This document shows positions 47,017-56,999 of a stretch of 64,000 nucleotides of DNA, in pieces. The number at the start of each line of letters is the position of its first letter. Positions within the stretch are counted from its first letter, which is position 1. The translations under genes were made by a program, and so were the position numbers. Location: contig NC_017093.1 of assembly GCF_000284295.1 (NCBI RefSeq), positions 1,736,001 through 1,800,000 of the forward strand. The letters are read 5' to 3'. The notes beneath the pieces were generated by a model. It was not told where the DNA came from. It made no database searches and saw nothing but the letters and a program-made list of their open reading frames with translations. The stretch comes from Actinoplanes missouriensis 431. Its GTDB lineage: Bacteria > Actinomycetota > Actinomycetes > Mycobacteriales > Micromonosporaceae.

Positions 47017-50000
47017 GTGACGACGATCGAGATCACTGCGACCGCGCCGCCCGTTGAAGGACGTACCCGTCCGCAATGGCTTCTCGTGCACTACCACCGG
47101 CCGGACGGCGACTACGCCGACTGGGCGCTGCACGCCTGGGGCGACGTGGCCGAGGAGATGGTCTACCCGTCCGGTGTGCCGTTCGCCGGCGAGGACTCCT
47201 ACGGCCGGTTCGCCTGGGTCCGGCTCGCGGAGAACGCGCACGAGGTCGGCTTCCTGATCGTGCACCGTCACGGCGCGAAGGACGTGGACGTCGACCGCTG
47301 GGTCGACGTCTCGGAGAAGTCGGAGATCTGGCTCATCGCCGACGAGCGCCGCGTGCAGGAGGCGCCTCTTCCCGACACGACGGTGGAGAACACCGCGGTC
47401 ATCCACTACCGGCGGCCGGACGGCGACTACAGCGGGTGGGGCCTGCACTGCTGGGAGGGGGTTCCGGCAAAATCCAAGACCCCCTGGGGTACGCCCATGC
47501 TCCCGTCCCGCTTCGACGCGTTCGGCGCGGTCTTCGAGGTCCCGGTGCGTCCCGACGCGGTCGGCCTGCGGTTCGTCCTGCATCGCGGCGAGCTCAAGGA
47601 CCTCCCCGACGACCAGCGCCTGGACCTGACCGTCGCGCGTGAGCTGTGGGTGCTCGCCGGAGTGGCCGCCCCGGTCCGCCCCGATCTGGGCACGCTCGGC
47701 CCGGAACTGGACCCGGCCCGCGCCCTCGCGGTCTTCGTCGACCGGGGCACGATCGCGCTGCCCGACTGGTTCGCGTCGCGAGCGGCCACGCTGTCACTGA
47801 ACGACCTCACCCTCGTACCCCGGCCCGGTGGTCTTTTCCAAGCGCAGAGCCGGCGCTTTCCGCACCTGCGCGCCTACCGCGCGTTCGCCCTGCGGGAGAT
47901 GAGCGACGCCGCCCTCGGTGAGCTGCTGCGCGGGCGGCTGCTGGTGACCGGGCGCGATGCCGCCGGCGAGGTGGTGGCGCTGACCTCGGTGCAGCTCGCC
48001 GGGGTGCTGGACGACGTCTACGCCGAGGCGGCCGACGCCGATCTGGGCCTGACGTTCGACGACGAGCAGCGGCCGCAGCTGGCGGTCTGGGCGCCGACCG
48101 CGATCACGGTGGAGCTGGAGCTGTTCCGGGAGACCACCGACGAGCCGCGGATCCTGCCGATGGAGCGGGACCCGGTGACCGGCGTCTGGTCGGTCACCGG
48201 CAAGCGCAAGTGGCTCGGCCGGTACTACCGGTACCGGGTGGAGCTCTGGCATCCGGCCGCCCAGCGGGTCGTCACGACGAGCGTCACCGACCCGTACTCG
48301 ATCTCGCTCGCCACCGACTCCACGCACAGCCAGCTGGTCGACCTCGACGACCCGGCGCTGCGGCCGTCCGGCTGGGACGAACTGGCGAAGCCGCCGGCCG
48401 TCGCGCCGGCCCGGATGCAGATCGCCGAGGTCTCGGTCCGCGACTTCTCGATCTTCGACGCCTCGGTGCCGGCCGGCGAGCGCGGGACGTTCCTGGCCTT
48501 CACCCGGGCCGGCTCGGACGGCATGCGGCATCTGCGCTCGCTCGCCGACGCCGGGCTCACTCACGCGCACCTGCTGCCGGTGAACGACTTCGCCACGGTG
48601 CCCGACCGCCGTGCCGACCAGGCGGTGCCGGTCTGCGACCTGGCGTCGTTCCCGCCGGACTCGGAGGAGCAGCAGCGCGCGGTCATGGCGGTGGCCGACA
48701 CCGACGGTTACAACTGGGGGTACGACCCGTGGCACTGGACGACGCCGGAGGGTGGTTACGCCACCGACCCGGCCGGTCCGGCGCGGATCCTGGAGCTGCG
48801 CTCGGCGGTGGCGGCGCTCAACGCGGCGGGCCTGCGTGTGGTCCTCGATGTGGTCTACAACCACACGATGGGCGACGGGCTCGACCGGTTCAGCGTGCTC
48901 GACCGGATCGTGCCGGGGTACTACCACCGGCTGCTCGCCGACGGCAGCACCGCCGAGTCGACCTGCTGCCCGAACACCGCGACCGAGCACATGATGATGA
49001 GCAAGCTGGTCATCGACTCGCTCGTCACGTGGGCCTCGTCGTACAAGATCGACGGTTTCCGGTTCGACCTGATGGGACACCACCCGCGGGCCAACATCCT
49101 GGAGGCGCGGATCGCGCTGGACCGGCTCGGCGACCATGGCCGGGATATCTGCCTCTACGGCGAGGGGTGGAACTTCGGCGAGGTCGCGTACGACGCCCGC
49201 TTCGCCCAGGCCACCCAGGTCAACATGGCCGGGACGGGCGTCGGGACGTTCAACGACCGGCTGCGGGACGCGGTCCGCGGCGGCGGGTCGTTCGGCGACG
49301 ACCCGGGGGTGCGGGGGTTCGCCACCGGGCTCGGAGCGGACACCCCGCTGTGGCTGCACGACCAGATCAAGGTCGGGCTCTCCGGCGCGCTCGCCACCTA
49401 CCGGTTCGTCACGCACACCGGCGTCGAGCACAGCGGCGCGCAGATCGACTACAACGGCTCGCCGAGCGGATACGCGCACGACCCCGGCGAGGCGATCAAC
49501 TATGTGGACGCGCACGACAACGAGATCCTCTACGACGCGATGGCGTTCAAGCTGCCCCGCGACCTGCCGGCGCTGGACCGGGCCCGGATGCAGGTGCTCG
49601 CGCTGTCGCTCGTCGTCCTCAGTCAGGGCGCCGGGTTCGTGGCCCTCGGCAGTGAGCGGTTGCGCTCCAAGTCGCTGGACCGGAACTCGTTCAACTCGGG
49701 GGACTGGTTCAACCAGATCCGCTGGGATCCCGGTCTCGGGAACGGCTTCGGGCTCGGCCTGCCCCCTTATCCCGATAATGGCGATAAATGGAATTTCGCC
49801 CGTCCGCTGCTCGCCGACCCCCGGCTGGTAATGCCGCCGGACGCGATCACCCTGGCCGCCGAGCGTTACCGGGAGCTGCTCCGGATCCGCCGCTCGTCGC
49901 CGGTCTTCGGGCTGCCCACCGCCGACGAGGTCCAGCGCCGCCTGACGTTCCCGCGCGGCGGCCCGGACGAGACCCCCGGCGTGATCGTGATGTGCCTCGA

Positions 50001-50211
50001 CGGGACCGGCCTGGACCCGCGGTGGCGGACGGTCGTGGTGGTCTTCAACGCCACCGAGCACGACGTCGTCGAGGAACTGCCCGGCGTCACCGGGCTCCGG
50101 CTGCACCCCGAGCTGATCGAGTCGGCCGACCCGATCCTCCGCACGGCCCGGGCCGCCGGTTCCGGCCTGGTCGTGCCGACCCGGTCGGTCGCCGTGTTCG
50201 TCAACGACTAG
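47017..50211 (+). CDS. pulA: pullulanase-type glycoside hydrolase (GH13) with two CBM41 domains
   Basis: 1064 aa. Two N-terminal pullulanase carbohydrate-binding domains (about 20-110 and 125-215) both carry the HYxRPDGDYxxWxLHxW signature. A beta domain and CBM48-like region follow, then the GH13 barrel: DVVYNHTMG, nucleophile Asp near 685 in GFRFDLMGHH, acid Glu near 716 in YGEGWNFGE, and VDAHDNE. The end is the pullulanase C-terminal domain. Cleaves alpha-1,6 branches of glycogen or pullulan. No signal peptide, so intracellular glycogen debranching is likely. GTG start. Confidence 0.92.
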   Translation: MTTIEITATAPPVEGRTRPQWLLVHYHRPDGDYADWALHAWGDVAEEMVYPSGVPFAGEDSYGRFAWVRLAENAHEVGFLIVHRHGAKDVDVDRWVDVSEKSEIWLIADERRVQEAPLPDTTVENTAVIHYRRPDGDYSGWGLHCWEGVPAKSKTPWGTPMLPSRFDAFGAVFEVPVRPDAVGLRFVLHRGELKDLPDDQRLDLTVARELWVLAGVAAPVRPDLGTLGPELDPARALAVFVDRGTIALPDWFASRAATLSLNDLTLVPRPGGLFQAQSRRFPHLRAYRAFALREMSDAALGELLRGRLLVTGRDAAGEVVALTSVQLAGVLDDVYAEAADADLGLTFDDEQRPQLAVWAPTAITVELELFRETTDEPRILPMERDPVTGVWSVTGKRKWLGRYYRYRVELWHPAAQRVVTTSVTDPYSISLATDSTHSQLVDLDDPALRPSGWDELAKPPAVAPARMQIAEVSVRDFSIFDASVPAGERGTFLAFTRAGSDGMRHLRSLADAGLTHAHLLPVNDFATVPDRRADQAVPVCDLASFPPDSEEQQRAVMAVADTDGYNWGYDPWHWTTPEGGYATDPAGPARILELRSAVAALNAAGLRVVLDVVYNHTMGDGLDRFSVLDRIVPGYYHRLLADGSTAESTCCPNTATEHMMMSKLVIDSLVTWASSYKIDGFRFDLMGHHPRANILEARIALDRLGDHGRDICLYGEGWNFGEVAYDARFAQATQVNMAGTGVGTFNDRLRDAVRGGGSFGDDPGVRGFATGLGADTPLWLHDQIKVGLSGALATYRFVTHTGVEHSGAQIDYNGSPSGYAHDPGEAINYVDAHDNEILYDAMAFKLPRDLPALDRARMQVLALSLVVLSQGAGFVALGSERLRSKSLDRNSFNSGDWFNQIRWDPGLGNGFGLGLPPYPDNGDKWNFARPLLADPRLVMPPDAITLAAERYRELLRIRRSSPVFGLPTADEVQRRLTFPRGGPDETPGVIVMCLDGTGLDPRWRTVVVVFNATEHDVVEELPGVTGLRLHPELIESADPILRTARAAGSGLVVPTRSVAVFVND

Positions 50212-50264
50212 ATTCTCCGCCGGAGGGGTCCGCCGCGATCGGTGGCCGGAGAGCGGAGGTTGTG

Positions 50265-50768
50265 GTGCGGCTCGAGCGTGCACTGTGCGCGGTGGTCCTG
50301 GTGGCTCTGGTCGGCGGATGCACGTCCGACGACAAGGAGCCCACGTTCTCCGAGCCGGCGCAGTCGTCGTCGGCGGCGCCGGTCGGCAGCGCGCCGGCAT
50401 GGACCGAGCCGGCCGCGTACTCGTACGTGCTGACCCGCGGCTGTGACCCGAACGCGCCGCTCGGCACGTACCGGGCGACCGTGAGCGGCGGCGCCGTGTC
50501 CACTGCTGAGCGGGTCGGCGCGCCCGCCGCGTCCCCGTCCGCGTCGGCCGAAGTGGACCTCGGTCCGGTCACCGGGCAGGAGGGCGAGGAGATCGAGGTG
50601 CCGACCCTCGGCCAGCTCACCGAGATGGCGCGGACCGCGACCGAGGACGGCGCCGAGGTGGCCACCGAGTACGACGCCACGGACGGTCACCCGGTGAAGG
50701 TGAGCATCAACGTGACGGACACCCCGGACGGCGCCGAGTGCTGGACCGTCTCCGACTACCAGGTCTAG
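50265..50768 (+). CDS. putative lipoprotein (DUF6174-like)
   Basis: 167 aa. N-terminal signal with lipobox LVGGC (Cys19), then a Ser/Pro/Ala spacer. The mature part (YSYVLTRGC, VPTLGQLTEMARTATEDGAEV, YDATDGHPVKVSINV) resembles DUF6174 proteins of unknown function. GTG 50265 gives best spacing to GGAGG. Its stop overlaps that of the convergent esterase by the shared CTAG. Confidence 0.8.
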   Translation: MRLERALCAVVLVALVGGCTSDDKEPTFSEPAQSSSAAPVGSAPAWTEPAAYSYVLTRGCDPNAPLGTYRATVSGGAVSTAERVGAPAASPSASAEVDLGPVTGQEGEEIEVPTLGQLTEMARTATEDGAEVATEYDATDGHPVKVSINVTDTPDGAECWTVSDYQV

Positions 50769-51724
50769 TTCTTCTCCAGGGCGGCGCGCAGGAACTCGCC
50801 GCCCTGCGCGGTCGCGGCCTGCGCGGCGTTCGTCTCGCGCAGCGCGTTGAGCATCGCGAAGTCGTGGATGATGCCCTGGTAGCGCACGGCCGTCACCGGC
50901 ACACCGGCCGCCCGTAGCTTCGCCGCGTACGCCTCGCCCTCGTCCCGCAGCACGTCCGCCTCGGCGACGATGACGAGCGCCGGCGGCAGCCCGCTCAGCT
51001 CCTCGGTGCTGGCCCGCAGCGGCGACGCGGTGATCTCGGCGCGGGCGGCGGGGTCGGTCGTGTACTGGTCCCAGAACCACACCATCGTGTCCCGGCGCAG
51101 CCAGTAGTTCTCGGCGAACCGGTGGTACGAGTCGGTGTCGAAGGAGGCGTCGGTGACCGGGTAGTAGAGCAGCTGGGCGAGGATCTCCGGCCCGGAGCGC
51201 TGCTTCGCCAGGATGGTCAGCGCCGCGGTCATGTTCCCGCCGACCGAGTCGCCGGCGACGGCGATCCGGGTGGCGTCCAGCTCGTGCTCGACGCCGTGCG
51301 TGGCGATCCACTCCAGCGCGGCGTAGACCTGCTCCAGCGCGACCGGGTACCGCACCTCGGGGGAGCGGTCGTACTCGACGAAGACGGTGGCCGCGCCGGA
51401 CCGCACGGTCAGCTCCCGGACCAGCCGGTCGTGGGTGCCGGAGTCGCCGAAAACCCAGCCCGCGCCGTGCGTGTAGAGCAGCACCGGCAGCTGGCCGATC
51501 ACACCGGCCGGCCGGTAGATCCGGATCCGCACCCCGCCGGTCGGGCCACCGGTGATCCACAGGTCCTCGACGTCCGCGTCCGGGCGGGGCACGTCGCCGG
51601 CCTGGGTGGCCTCGACCACCCGGCGGCCCTCGATCGGGCCCAGGTCGGGCAGGTACGGCGGGTGCGCGGTCGCCTCCACGAACGCCTTCGCGGCCGGCTC
51701 CAGCACGGGTTCGAAATTTCCCAT
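50765..51724 (-). CDS. alpha/beta hydrolase, hormone-sensitive-lipase type esterase
   Basis: 319 aa. Oxyanion motif YTHGAGWVFGD (an HGGGW variant), nucleophile GDSVGGN, Asp in EADVLRDEGEAYA and His in YQGIIHDFAML make a complete HSL/GDXG family triad. Acts on short acyl esters. ATG 51724 preferred, GTG 51730 possible. The same-strand SARP gene is transcribed toward it and ends 31 bases upstream of this start. Confidence 0.9.
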   Translation of the reverse strand: MGNFEPVLEPAAKAFVEATAHPPYLPDLGPIEGRRVVEATQAGDVPRPDADVEDLWITGGPTGGVRIRIYRPAGVIGQLPVLLYTHGAGWVFGDSGTHDRLVRELTVRSGAATVFVEYDRSPEVRYPVALEQVYAALEWIATHGVEHELDATRIAVAGDSVGGNMTAALTILAKQRSGPEILAQLLYYPVTDASFDTDSYHRFAENYWLRRDTMVWFWDQYTTDPAARAEITASPLRASTEELSGLPPALVIVAEADVLRDEGEAYAAKLRAAGVPVTAVRYQGIIHDFAMLNALRETNAAQAATAQGGEFLRAALEKN

Positions 51725-51754
51725 GGCCACAGGTAACCGAACCGCAGTGCACGT

Positions 51755-54463
51755 TCAGTGCATCGCCGATGCACAAGCCTCCACACGGGCGATCACGGCG
51801 TCCACCGACGCGTCACCCCACACCACCCGGTAGATGTCCGAGTGCTGCGCGATGAGCTGCCGGAACGTGGCCACGACGGCCGCCGCCCGGTCCGAGTCGC
51901 CGAGCGCCCGGGTGGCCTCGGCGAGGATCGCGTTCGCGTGGAACGGCGTGAAGATCTCGGCCGGCGGGGTGCGGTCCAGGGCGATCCCGGCGAACCGCAC
52001 CGCCGCCTCGTGGTCGCCACGGGCCAGATGGATCTCGGCGAGGGTGCCGGCCGTCTGGGCGGACATGTCGATGATGTCGGCCTGCACGGCCAGCTCGTGG
52101 CCCTCCAGCGCGACGTCGGCGGCGGTCGCCAGGTCACCCTGCGCCCGCAGCTCGGAGACGAGCGCGGAGAGCGCGAAGACCAGCACGCTCGGCTCGCCGC
52201 ACAGCTCGGCCAGGTCGACCGCCTGCTTCGCGTGCATCAGCCGCTCTGACGCGGTCGAGTCGACCGACCACGCCATGTTGCGCCAGACCATCGCCTGCCC
52301 GGCCAGGTCGCCGCTCTCCTCGTACAGCTGGAGGGCTTTCTCCAGCCGGGTCCGGAAGAGCGCCGGGTCGGCGTCACGCAGGCCGATCGAGGTCTCCCGG
52401 AGCATGCCGGCCTCCAACGCCGGCTCGCCGAGGGCCTGCGCCGCCTTCAGCGCGCGCTCGGACTGCTCGGCGGAGTCGGCCGGCGGCTCCACCACCGAGC
52501 TGCGGGCGGCCCGCAGGTCGAGCACCATCTCGATGGCCTCGCGATGCCAGCGCCGGGTGAGCGCCAGGTCGATCACCGCGCGCAGCGTGGACTTCTCCCG
52601 GACGTACCACTCCAGGGCGGCGGCGAAGTCGGCCGGCCGCTCGATCGTCATGCCGGCCGACGGCGGGCCGAGGTAGGTGACCTGCGGCCGCCCGAACATC
52701 AGATACGAGTGCCGGGTGCTCCGCACATAGTGCTCGACCAGCCGTCTCTCCGCCTCCTGCCGCTCGTCGGAGGCCTCCAGCAGCTCGTCGGCGTACGCGT
52801 GCAGCAGGTCGTGCATCGTGTAGCGGCGGCCGTCGGTCTCGGTCAGCATGTTGGCCGCGCTCAGCTCGGCGAGCAGCGACCGCGCCTTGGGGCCGGCGCC
52901 GGAGATGCTGGCCGCCGCCGCGATCGAGATCTCCGGGCCGGGATGGACGGCGAGCAGCCGGAACAGGCGGGCCGCCGCCGGGCTGAGCGCCTCGTAGGAC
53001 CAGGAGAACGTGGACCGCACGTCGTCGTCCGAGGACTCGCCGGTCGACAGCGCGTCCAGCTCCAGGTCCTCGGCGAAGTCACGCAGCCGCAGCTCCGGGC
53101 GTACCGCCGCGTGGGCCGCCGCGATCGCCAGCGCGAGCGGAAGTCCCGCGCAGAACCGCACCAGGTCCCGGCTCGCCGCCGGTTCGGCGGCGAGCCGCTG
53201 CTCACCGATCCGCTTCGCCAGCAGCTCGCGGGCGGCGGCGTCACCGAGCCGGCCGACCAGCACCGGCCGCGCGCCCTCCCGGGCGACCAGGCCGGTCAGC
53301 CGGTTGCGGCTGGTCACCACGACCAGGCAGCCGGGCGCGCCGGGCAGCAGCGGGCGGACCTGCTCGGAGTCGCGGGCGTTGTCCAGCAGGACGATCATCC
53401 GGCGGTCGGCCAGCGCGGACCGGAACCGGGCGGCCCGCGCGTCGAGCCCGGCGCCGCCGAGGGAGGCCAGCGAGACGCCGACCGATTCGAGGAGCGTGTT
53501 CAGCGCGTCGACCGGGTCGATGAGCCGGCCGCTCGGGTCGAAGCCGCGCAGGTTCAGGTAGAGCTGCCCGTCCGGGAAGCGCGGGGCGAGCCGGTGCGCC
53601 CAGTCCACCGCGACGGCGGTCTTCCCGACGCCGCCCATGCCGCTGAGGATCACGATCGCCGCGCCGCTGGCCTGGGCGTCCAGGGCCGCGGTCAGATCGT
53701 GGCGGGGCACGAACCCGGACACCCGGCGGGGCAGCTGCACCGGGCGGTGGCTGTCCGCCGGCGCGGGTTCCAGCGCCTCCAGGTGCGCGGCGCGCAGCTC
53801 CGGGCCGGGATCCGCACCCAGCTCCTCGGCGAGCCGGTGCCGCATGTCCTCGAAGAGCACCAGGGCCTCGGCGCCGCGCCCGGCCGCCGCCAGCAGCCGG
53901 ATGATGCGGGCGTGCAGCACCTCGTGCAGGGGAGCGGACGCGGCGATCCGCTGGAGAATGGGCAGGCTGTCCGGCGTCGCCGTCTCGGCCGCGGTCACGG
54001 TGATCTGGATCCGCTCCCGCGCGACCGCTACGAAGAGCGGGTGTTCCAGCACCTCCGGGTCGAGACCGGCGAAGGCGGGCTCCTGCACCGTGCGCAGGGC
54101 CCGTTCCGGGGACTGCTCGCGGACCGCGAGCAGGTCGCAGGTCCGGGCGTCCACCAGCAGCCGGTATCCCTCCCCGGCCGGATGCACCCAGTGGCCGGGG
54201 GTGCGGCTCGGCAGGTCCGGCTCGAACAGCCGGCGAACCTGCCCGACCAGCCGGTGCAACTGGTTCACCGCGCTCTGCGACGGCTCGGCGCCCCAGATCA
54301 GGTCGATCAGCTCGGCCACCCCGACCACCCCGCCGCGGGCGGCGAGCAGCGCGGCCAGCAGCACCCGCTGCCGGGGCGGCCCGATGTCCACCTCGGTGTC
54401 GCCCCGCCACATGCGGAGCCCGCCGTAGGCACGCAGCCTGACGGCGGGCTCGGACGTGGTCAT
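51755..54463 (-). CDS. SARP/AfsR-type regulator with NB-ARC and TPR domains
   Basis: 902 aa. Order: winged-helix DNA-binding domain (about 8-90, RLRAYGGLRMWRGDTEVDIGPPRQRVLLAALL), BTAD helical domain (about 95-245), NB-ARC ATPase with Walker A GMGGVGKTAVAVDW near 275 and GLPLALAIAAA, then TPR helices to the end. This AfsR/SARP layout controls secondary metabolism or sensing of small signals; no biosynthetic cluster is beside it here. ATG 54463. Same strand as aminopeptidase P, 58 bases downstream. Confidence 0.93.
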   Translation of the reverse strand: MTTSEPAVRLRAYGGLRMWRGDTEVDIGPPRQRVLLAALLAARGGVVGVAELIDLIWGAEPSQSAVNQLHRLVGQVRRLFEPDLPSRTPGHWVHPAGEGYRLLVDARTCDLLAVREQSPERALRTVQEPAFAGLDPEVLEHPLFVAVARERIQITVTAAETATPDSLPILQRIAASAPLHEVLHARIIRLLAAAGRGAEALVLFEDMRHRLAEELGADPGPELRAAHLEALEPAPADSHRPVQLPRRVSGFVPRHDLTAALDAQASGAAIVILSGMGGVGKTAVAVDWAHRLAPRFPDGQLYLNLRGFDPSGRLIDPVDALNTLLESVGVSLASLGGAGLDARAARFRSALADRRMIVLLDNARDSEQVRPLLPGAPGCLVVVTSRNRLTGLVAREGARPVLVGRLGDAAARELLAKRIGEQRLAAEPAASRDLVRFCAGLPLALAIAAAHAAVRPELRLRDFAEDLELDALSTGESSDDDVRSTFSWSYEALSPAAARLFRLLAVHPGPEISIAAAASISGAGPKARSLLAELSAANMLTETDGRRYTMHDLLHAYADELLEASDERQEAERRLVEHYVRSTRHSYLMFGRPQVTYLGPPSAGMTIERPADFAAALEWYVREKSTLRAVIDLALTRRWHREAIEMVLDLRAARSSVVEPPADSAEQSERALKAAQALGEPALEAGMLRETSIGLRDADPALFRTRLEKALQLYEESGDLAGQAMVWRNMAWSVDSTASERLMHAKQAVDLAELCGEPSVLVFALSALVSELRAQGDLATAADVALEGHELAVQADIIDMSAQTAGTLAEIHLARGDHEAAVRFAGIALDRTPPAEIFTPFHANAILAEATRALGDSDRAAAVVATFRQLIAQHSDIYRVVWGDASVDAVIARVEACASAMH

Positions 54464-54520
54464 GCCCCTATGCTGCCCAGCTTCGTTTCGGAGCGACACG
54501 TCACATGAATCACATGAACC

Positions 54521-55972
54521 TCAGCCGGGCAGCCGGGGACCCGCCTCGCGCTGCGCCGCCAGCCACTGCTCGACCTCGCCGGACGAGCGCGGCAGGCCGT
54601 CCGACAGGTTCCGGCAGCCGTCCGCGGTGACCAGCACGTCGTCCTCGATCCGCACGCCGACGCCGCGCAGCTCGGCCGGAACCAGGTCGTCCTCGGCCTG
54701 GAAGTACAGACCCGGCTCGACGGTCAGCACGTAGCCTTCCTTGAGCTCGCCGTCCCGGTAGTTCTCCTTCCGGGCGTGCGCGCAGTCGTGCACGTCGATG
54801 CCGAGCATGTGACCGAACCCGTGCAGCGTCCACCGCCGGTAGACGGTGCTCTTCTCGCTCATCGCCTCGTCCACGCTGACCGGCAGCAGACCCAGGTCGT
54901 TGAGGCCCTCGGCGAGCACCCGCATGCAGGTCTGATGCACGTCCTTGAACTTCACGCCCGGCCGGATCGCGTCCATGCCGGCCTGCTGCGAGGCGTGCAC
55001 GATGTCGTAGACCTGGCGCTGCAACGGGGTGAACGAGCCGTTCACCGGCACGGTCCGGGTCACGTCGGCGGTGTAGAGGTTGTCGCCCTCCACGCCCATG
55101 TCCATCAGCAGCAGCTCACCCGGCGTGGTCACGCCGGTGTTGCGCACCCAGTGCAGGATCGTCGCGTGCGGCCCGGAGCCGACGATCGAGCTGTAGCCGA
55201 CGTCGTTGCCGTCGTGCCGGGCCCGCAGACCGAACACGCCCTCCAGCAGCCGCTCCTTGACCGGGCGGTCGGCCGGCAGGATGCGCGCCACGTCCTCGAA
55301 GCCGCGCACGGTGGCGTCGATCGCGGCCTGCAGCTGCGCGATCTCCCACTCGTCCTTGACCAGTTTCAGCTCCGAGATCACCCAGGCCAGCTCGCGGTCG
55401 CGCGGCTTGTCCCGGTTCGGCTCGTAGGCGAGCACCGCGCGGTCCACGTTCGCGTCGAGGCCGCGCAGCACCCGGGTCCGCCCGGGCGCCGAGTTCGCCA
55501 GCACCGGGCCGAGGTGACCCAGCGACGCGGTGTCCAGCCCCAGCTCCGCCGACTTCTCGCCGAGCGTGTGCGTGCGGCCGATCCACAGCTCGCCGTTGCG
55601 GTCCCGGAAGAACCGGTCGGTCTCCTTCGAGTTGCGCTCCCGGGTGAACAGGATCGCGTCGTGCCCCGACCCGCTCGGCCGCAACACCAGCACGCTGTCC
55701 GGGTCACGGTCGCCGGTCAGGTAGAAGAAGTCACTCCCCGGCCGGAACGCGTAGTCGGTGTCGTTGGCACGCACCTTCTCGTTGCCGCTCGGGATGATCA
55801 GGGTCTCGCCGGGGAACGCCTCGGAGAGCGCCGCCCGCCGCTTCGCATAGTTCGGCACCTCCGGCAGTGGCGCCACCGCGAGCGGGTCCTCCCGCCAGCC
55901 ACTGCGCATGAACTGCAGAAACGCCTCCGGGAAATCCGGGTCGTGCGACTCCGTCTTGGCTTGCTCGGCCAT
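54521..55972 (-). CDS. pepP: Xaa-Pro aminopeptidase (aminopeptidase P, M24B)
   Basis: 483 aa. N-terminal creatinase-like domain with FRPGSDFFYLTG, then the pita-bread domain with metal ligands: Asp pair in MDMGVEGDNLYTADVTRTVPV, His in HGFGHMLGIDVHD, Glu in VEPGLYF and Glu in GVRIEDDVLVT. Removes N-terminal residues before proline. ATG 55972 with GGAGG 9 bases upstream. Confidence 0.94.
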   Translation of the reverse strand: MAEQAKTESHDPDFPEAFLQFMRSGWREDPLAVAPLPEVPNYAKRRAALSEAFPGETLIIPSGNEKVRANDTDYAFRPGSDFFYLTGDRDPDSVLVLRPSGSGHDAILFTRERNSKETDRFFRDRNGELWIGRTHTLGEKSAELGLDTASLGHLGPVLANSAPGRTRVLRGLDANVDRAVLAYEPNRDKPRDRELAWVISELKLVKDEWEIAQLQAAIDATVRGFEDVARILPADRPVKERLLEGVFGLRARHDGNDVGYSSIVGSGPHATILHWVRNTGVTTPGELLLMDMGVEGDNLYTADVTRTVPVNGSFTPLQRQVYDIVHASQQAGMDAIRPGVKFKDVHQTCMRVLAEGLNDLGLLPVSVDEAMSEKSTVYRRWTLHGFGHMLGIDVHDCAHARKENYRDGELKEGYVLTVEPGLYFQAEDDLVPAELRGVGVRIEDDVLVTADGCRNLSDGLPRSSGEVEQWLAAQREAGPRLPG

Positions 55973-56185
55973 CTGAGGATGCCTCCGTTCTCGCTGCCCC
56001 GACGGTACAACCCCGGCGGTGCGCACGGCAGGCGCGGTCGGTTGCGCTTCTTTCCCGGGTACGGGCTGCGCGCTCGCTGGAACCCGGGCATTTCGGAGCC
56101 GTTCCGCCCTCGATGGCAGAGCACAGGACCGTATGTGATCAGTCCGGGCCGGTCGCCCGGCCCGGCGCTCGGTCGCTTCTCCGGG

Positions 56186-56833
56186 TCAGCCCCGTCCGGC
56201 GCGTTCCGTGTAGACCGGCATCGGGTCCCGGGTCAGGCAGGCCAGCCGGGCGCCCGCCGTACCGGCCTCGCCGTGCCCGGTGTGCGTGGTGGTCCGCTCG
56301 TGCAGCACGAACGACCACGGTGGCCGCTTCTCGTCGAACCGCCACTTCTGCACACTGGTGGCCGTGCCCGCGCCCTCCGCGTCGGCGGTGAAGTCGAGCC
56401 AGATCTCGTTCTCCGGGTTCGCGTACTCCGGATCCGCCGACGGCTTGCCCGGTCCGGCAGCCGGGTCGATCCGGTTCTGGTAGTGCGGCCCCGCCTCGGC
56501 CGGGTTCGCCGTGCACGGGTTGGTGTGCAGGTGAGCCCCGTAGGCCCGGCCCGGGACCAGTCCGGTGAGGGCGGCCGTGACGCGTGCCCCGCTCTTGCTC
56601 TCCGCGACGGAGACCTCCGCGGTGGCCCCGACCGGGACGGCGGCCGTGTCGTAGGTGACGGCCGTGGACCCCTCCACCCACGTCTTGAAGGTCCCGGACG
56701 TGACGGGTCCCGGGATGAAGCCGGGGGCGGTGTCGCTGGTCTTCGTCATGCCGGTGGCGGCGGGGCTGGCCAGGGCGCTGGTGCAGGCCGCCAGAGCGAG
56801 CGGCGCAGCCAGAAGGAGCACTCGTAGATTCAT
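56186..56833 (-). CDS. SodC-like superoxide dismutase family lipoprotein, zinc ligands lacking
   Basis: 215 aa. Lipobox LAAC (Cys17) after a short signal, so anchored outside the membrane. Copper ligands of Cu/Zn SOD are recognisable: GAHLH, GPHYQN and a His near HTGHGEAG, plus the closing GTAGARLAC with its partner Cys in HTNPC. The zinc loop normally rich in His reads NPENEIWLDFTADAEG and keeps only the Asp, suggesting a copper-only enzyme. GGGAGGA precedes the ATG by 8 bases. Confidence 0.85.
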   Translation of the reverse strand: MNLRVLLLAAPLALAACTSALASPAATGMTKTSDTAPGFIPGPVTSGTFKTWVEGSTAVTYDTAAVPVGATAEVSVAESKSGARVTAALTGLVPGRAYGAHLHTNPCTANPAEAGPHYQNRIDPAAGPGKPSADPEYANPENEIWLDFTADAEGAGTATSVQKWRFDEKRPPWSFVLHERTTTHTGHGEAGTAGARLACLTRDPMPVYTERAGRG

Positions 56834-56892
56834 CCCTAAATCCTCCCAAAGTTACCCACATAATTGGGACCAAGCCCTCACAGAGTCGTAAA

Positions 56893-56943
56893 ACACCCAC
56901 TCCGAAGGGCTGGGGGTGCGGAGCGCGGCCGAATTCCACACAC
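56893..56943. repeat. dispersed palindromic element, copy 4
   Basis: Diverged copy: ACACCCACTCCG arm, GGAGCGCGGCCGAA core, TTCCACACAC arm. It lies between the divergent SodC-like and PfkB genes. Confidence 0.55.
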
Positions 56944-56999
56944 TCCCCGTGACGACAGCCGCCGCCCCACGGGCGCGGGAATTTTGAGAGGGTGTCGAT

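Noticed and set aside
51755-54463. SARP regulator as marker of a biosynthetic gene cluster
   Set aside because: The neighbours (esterase, aminopeptidase P, SodC-like protein, kinase) form no recognisable biosynthetic pathway.
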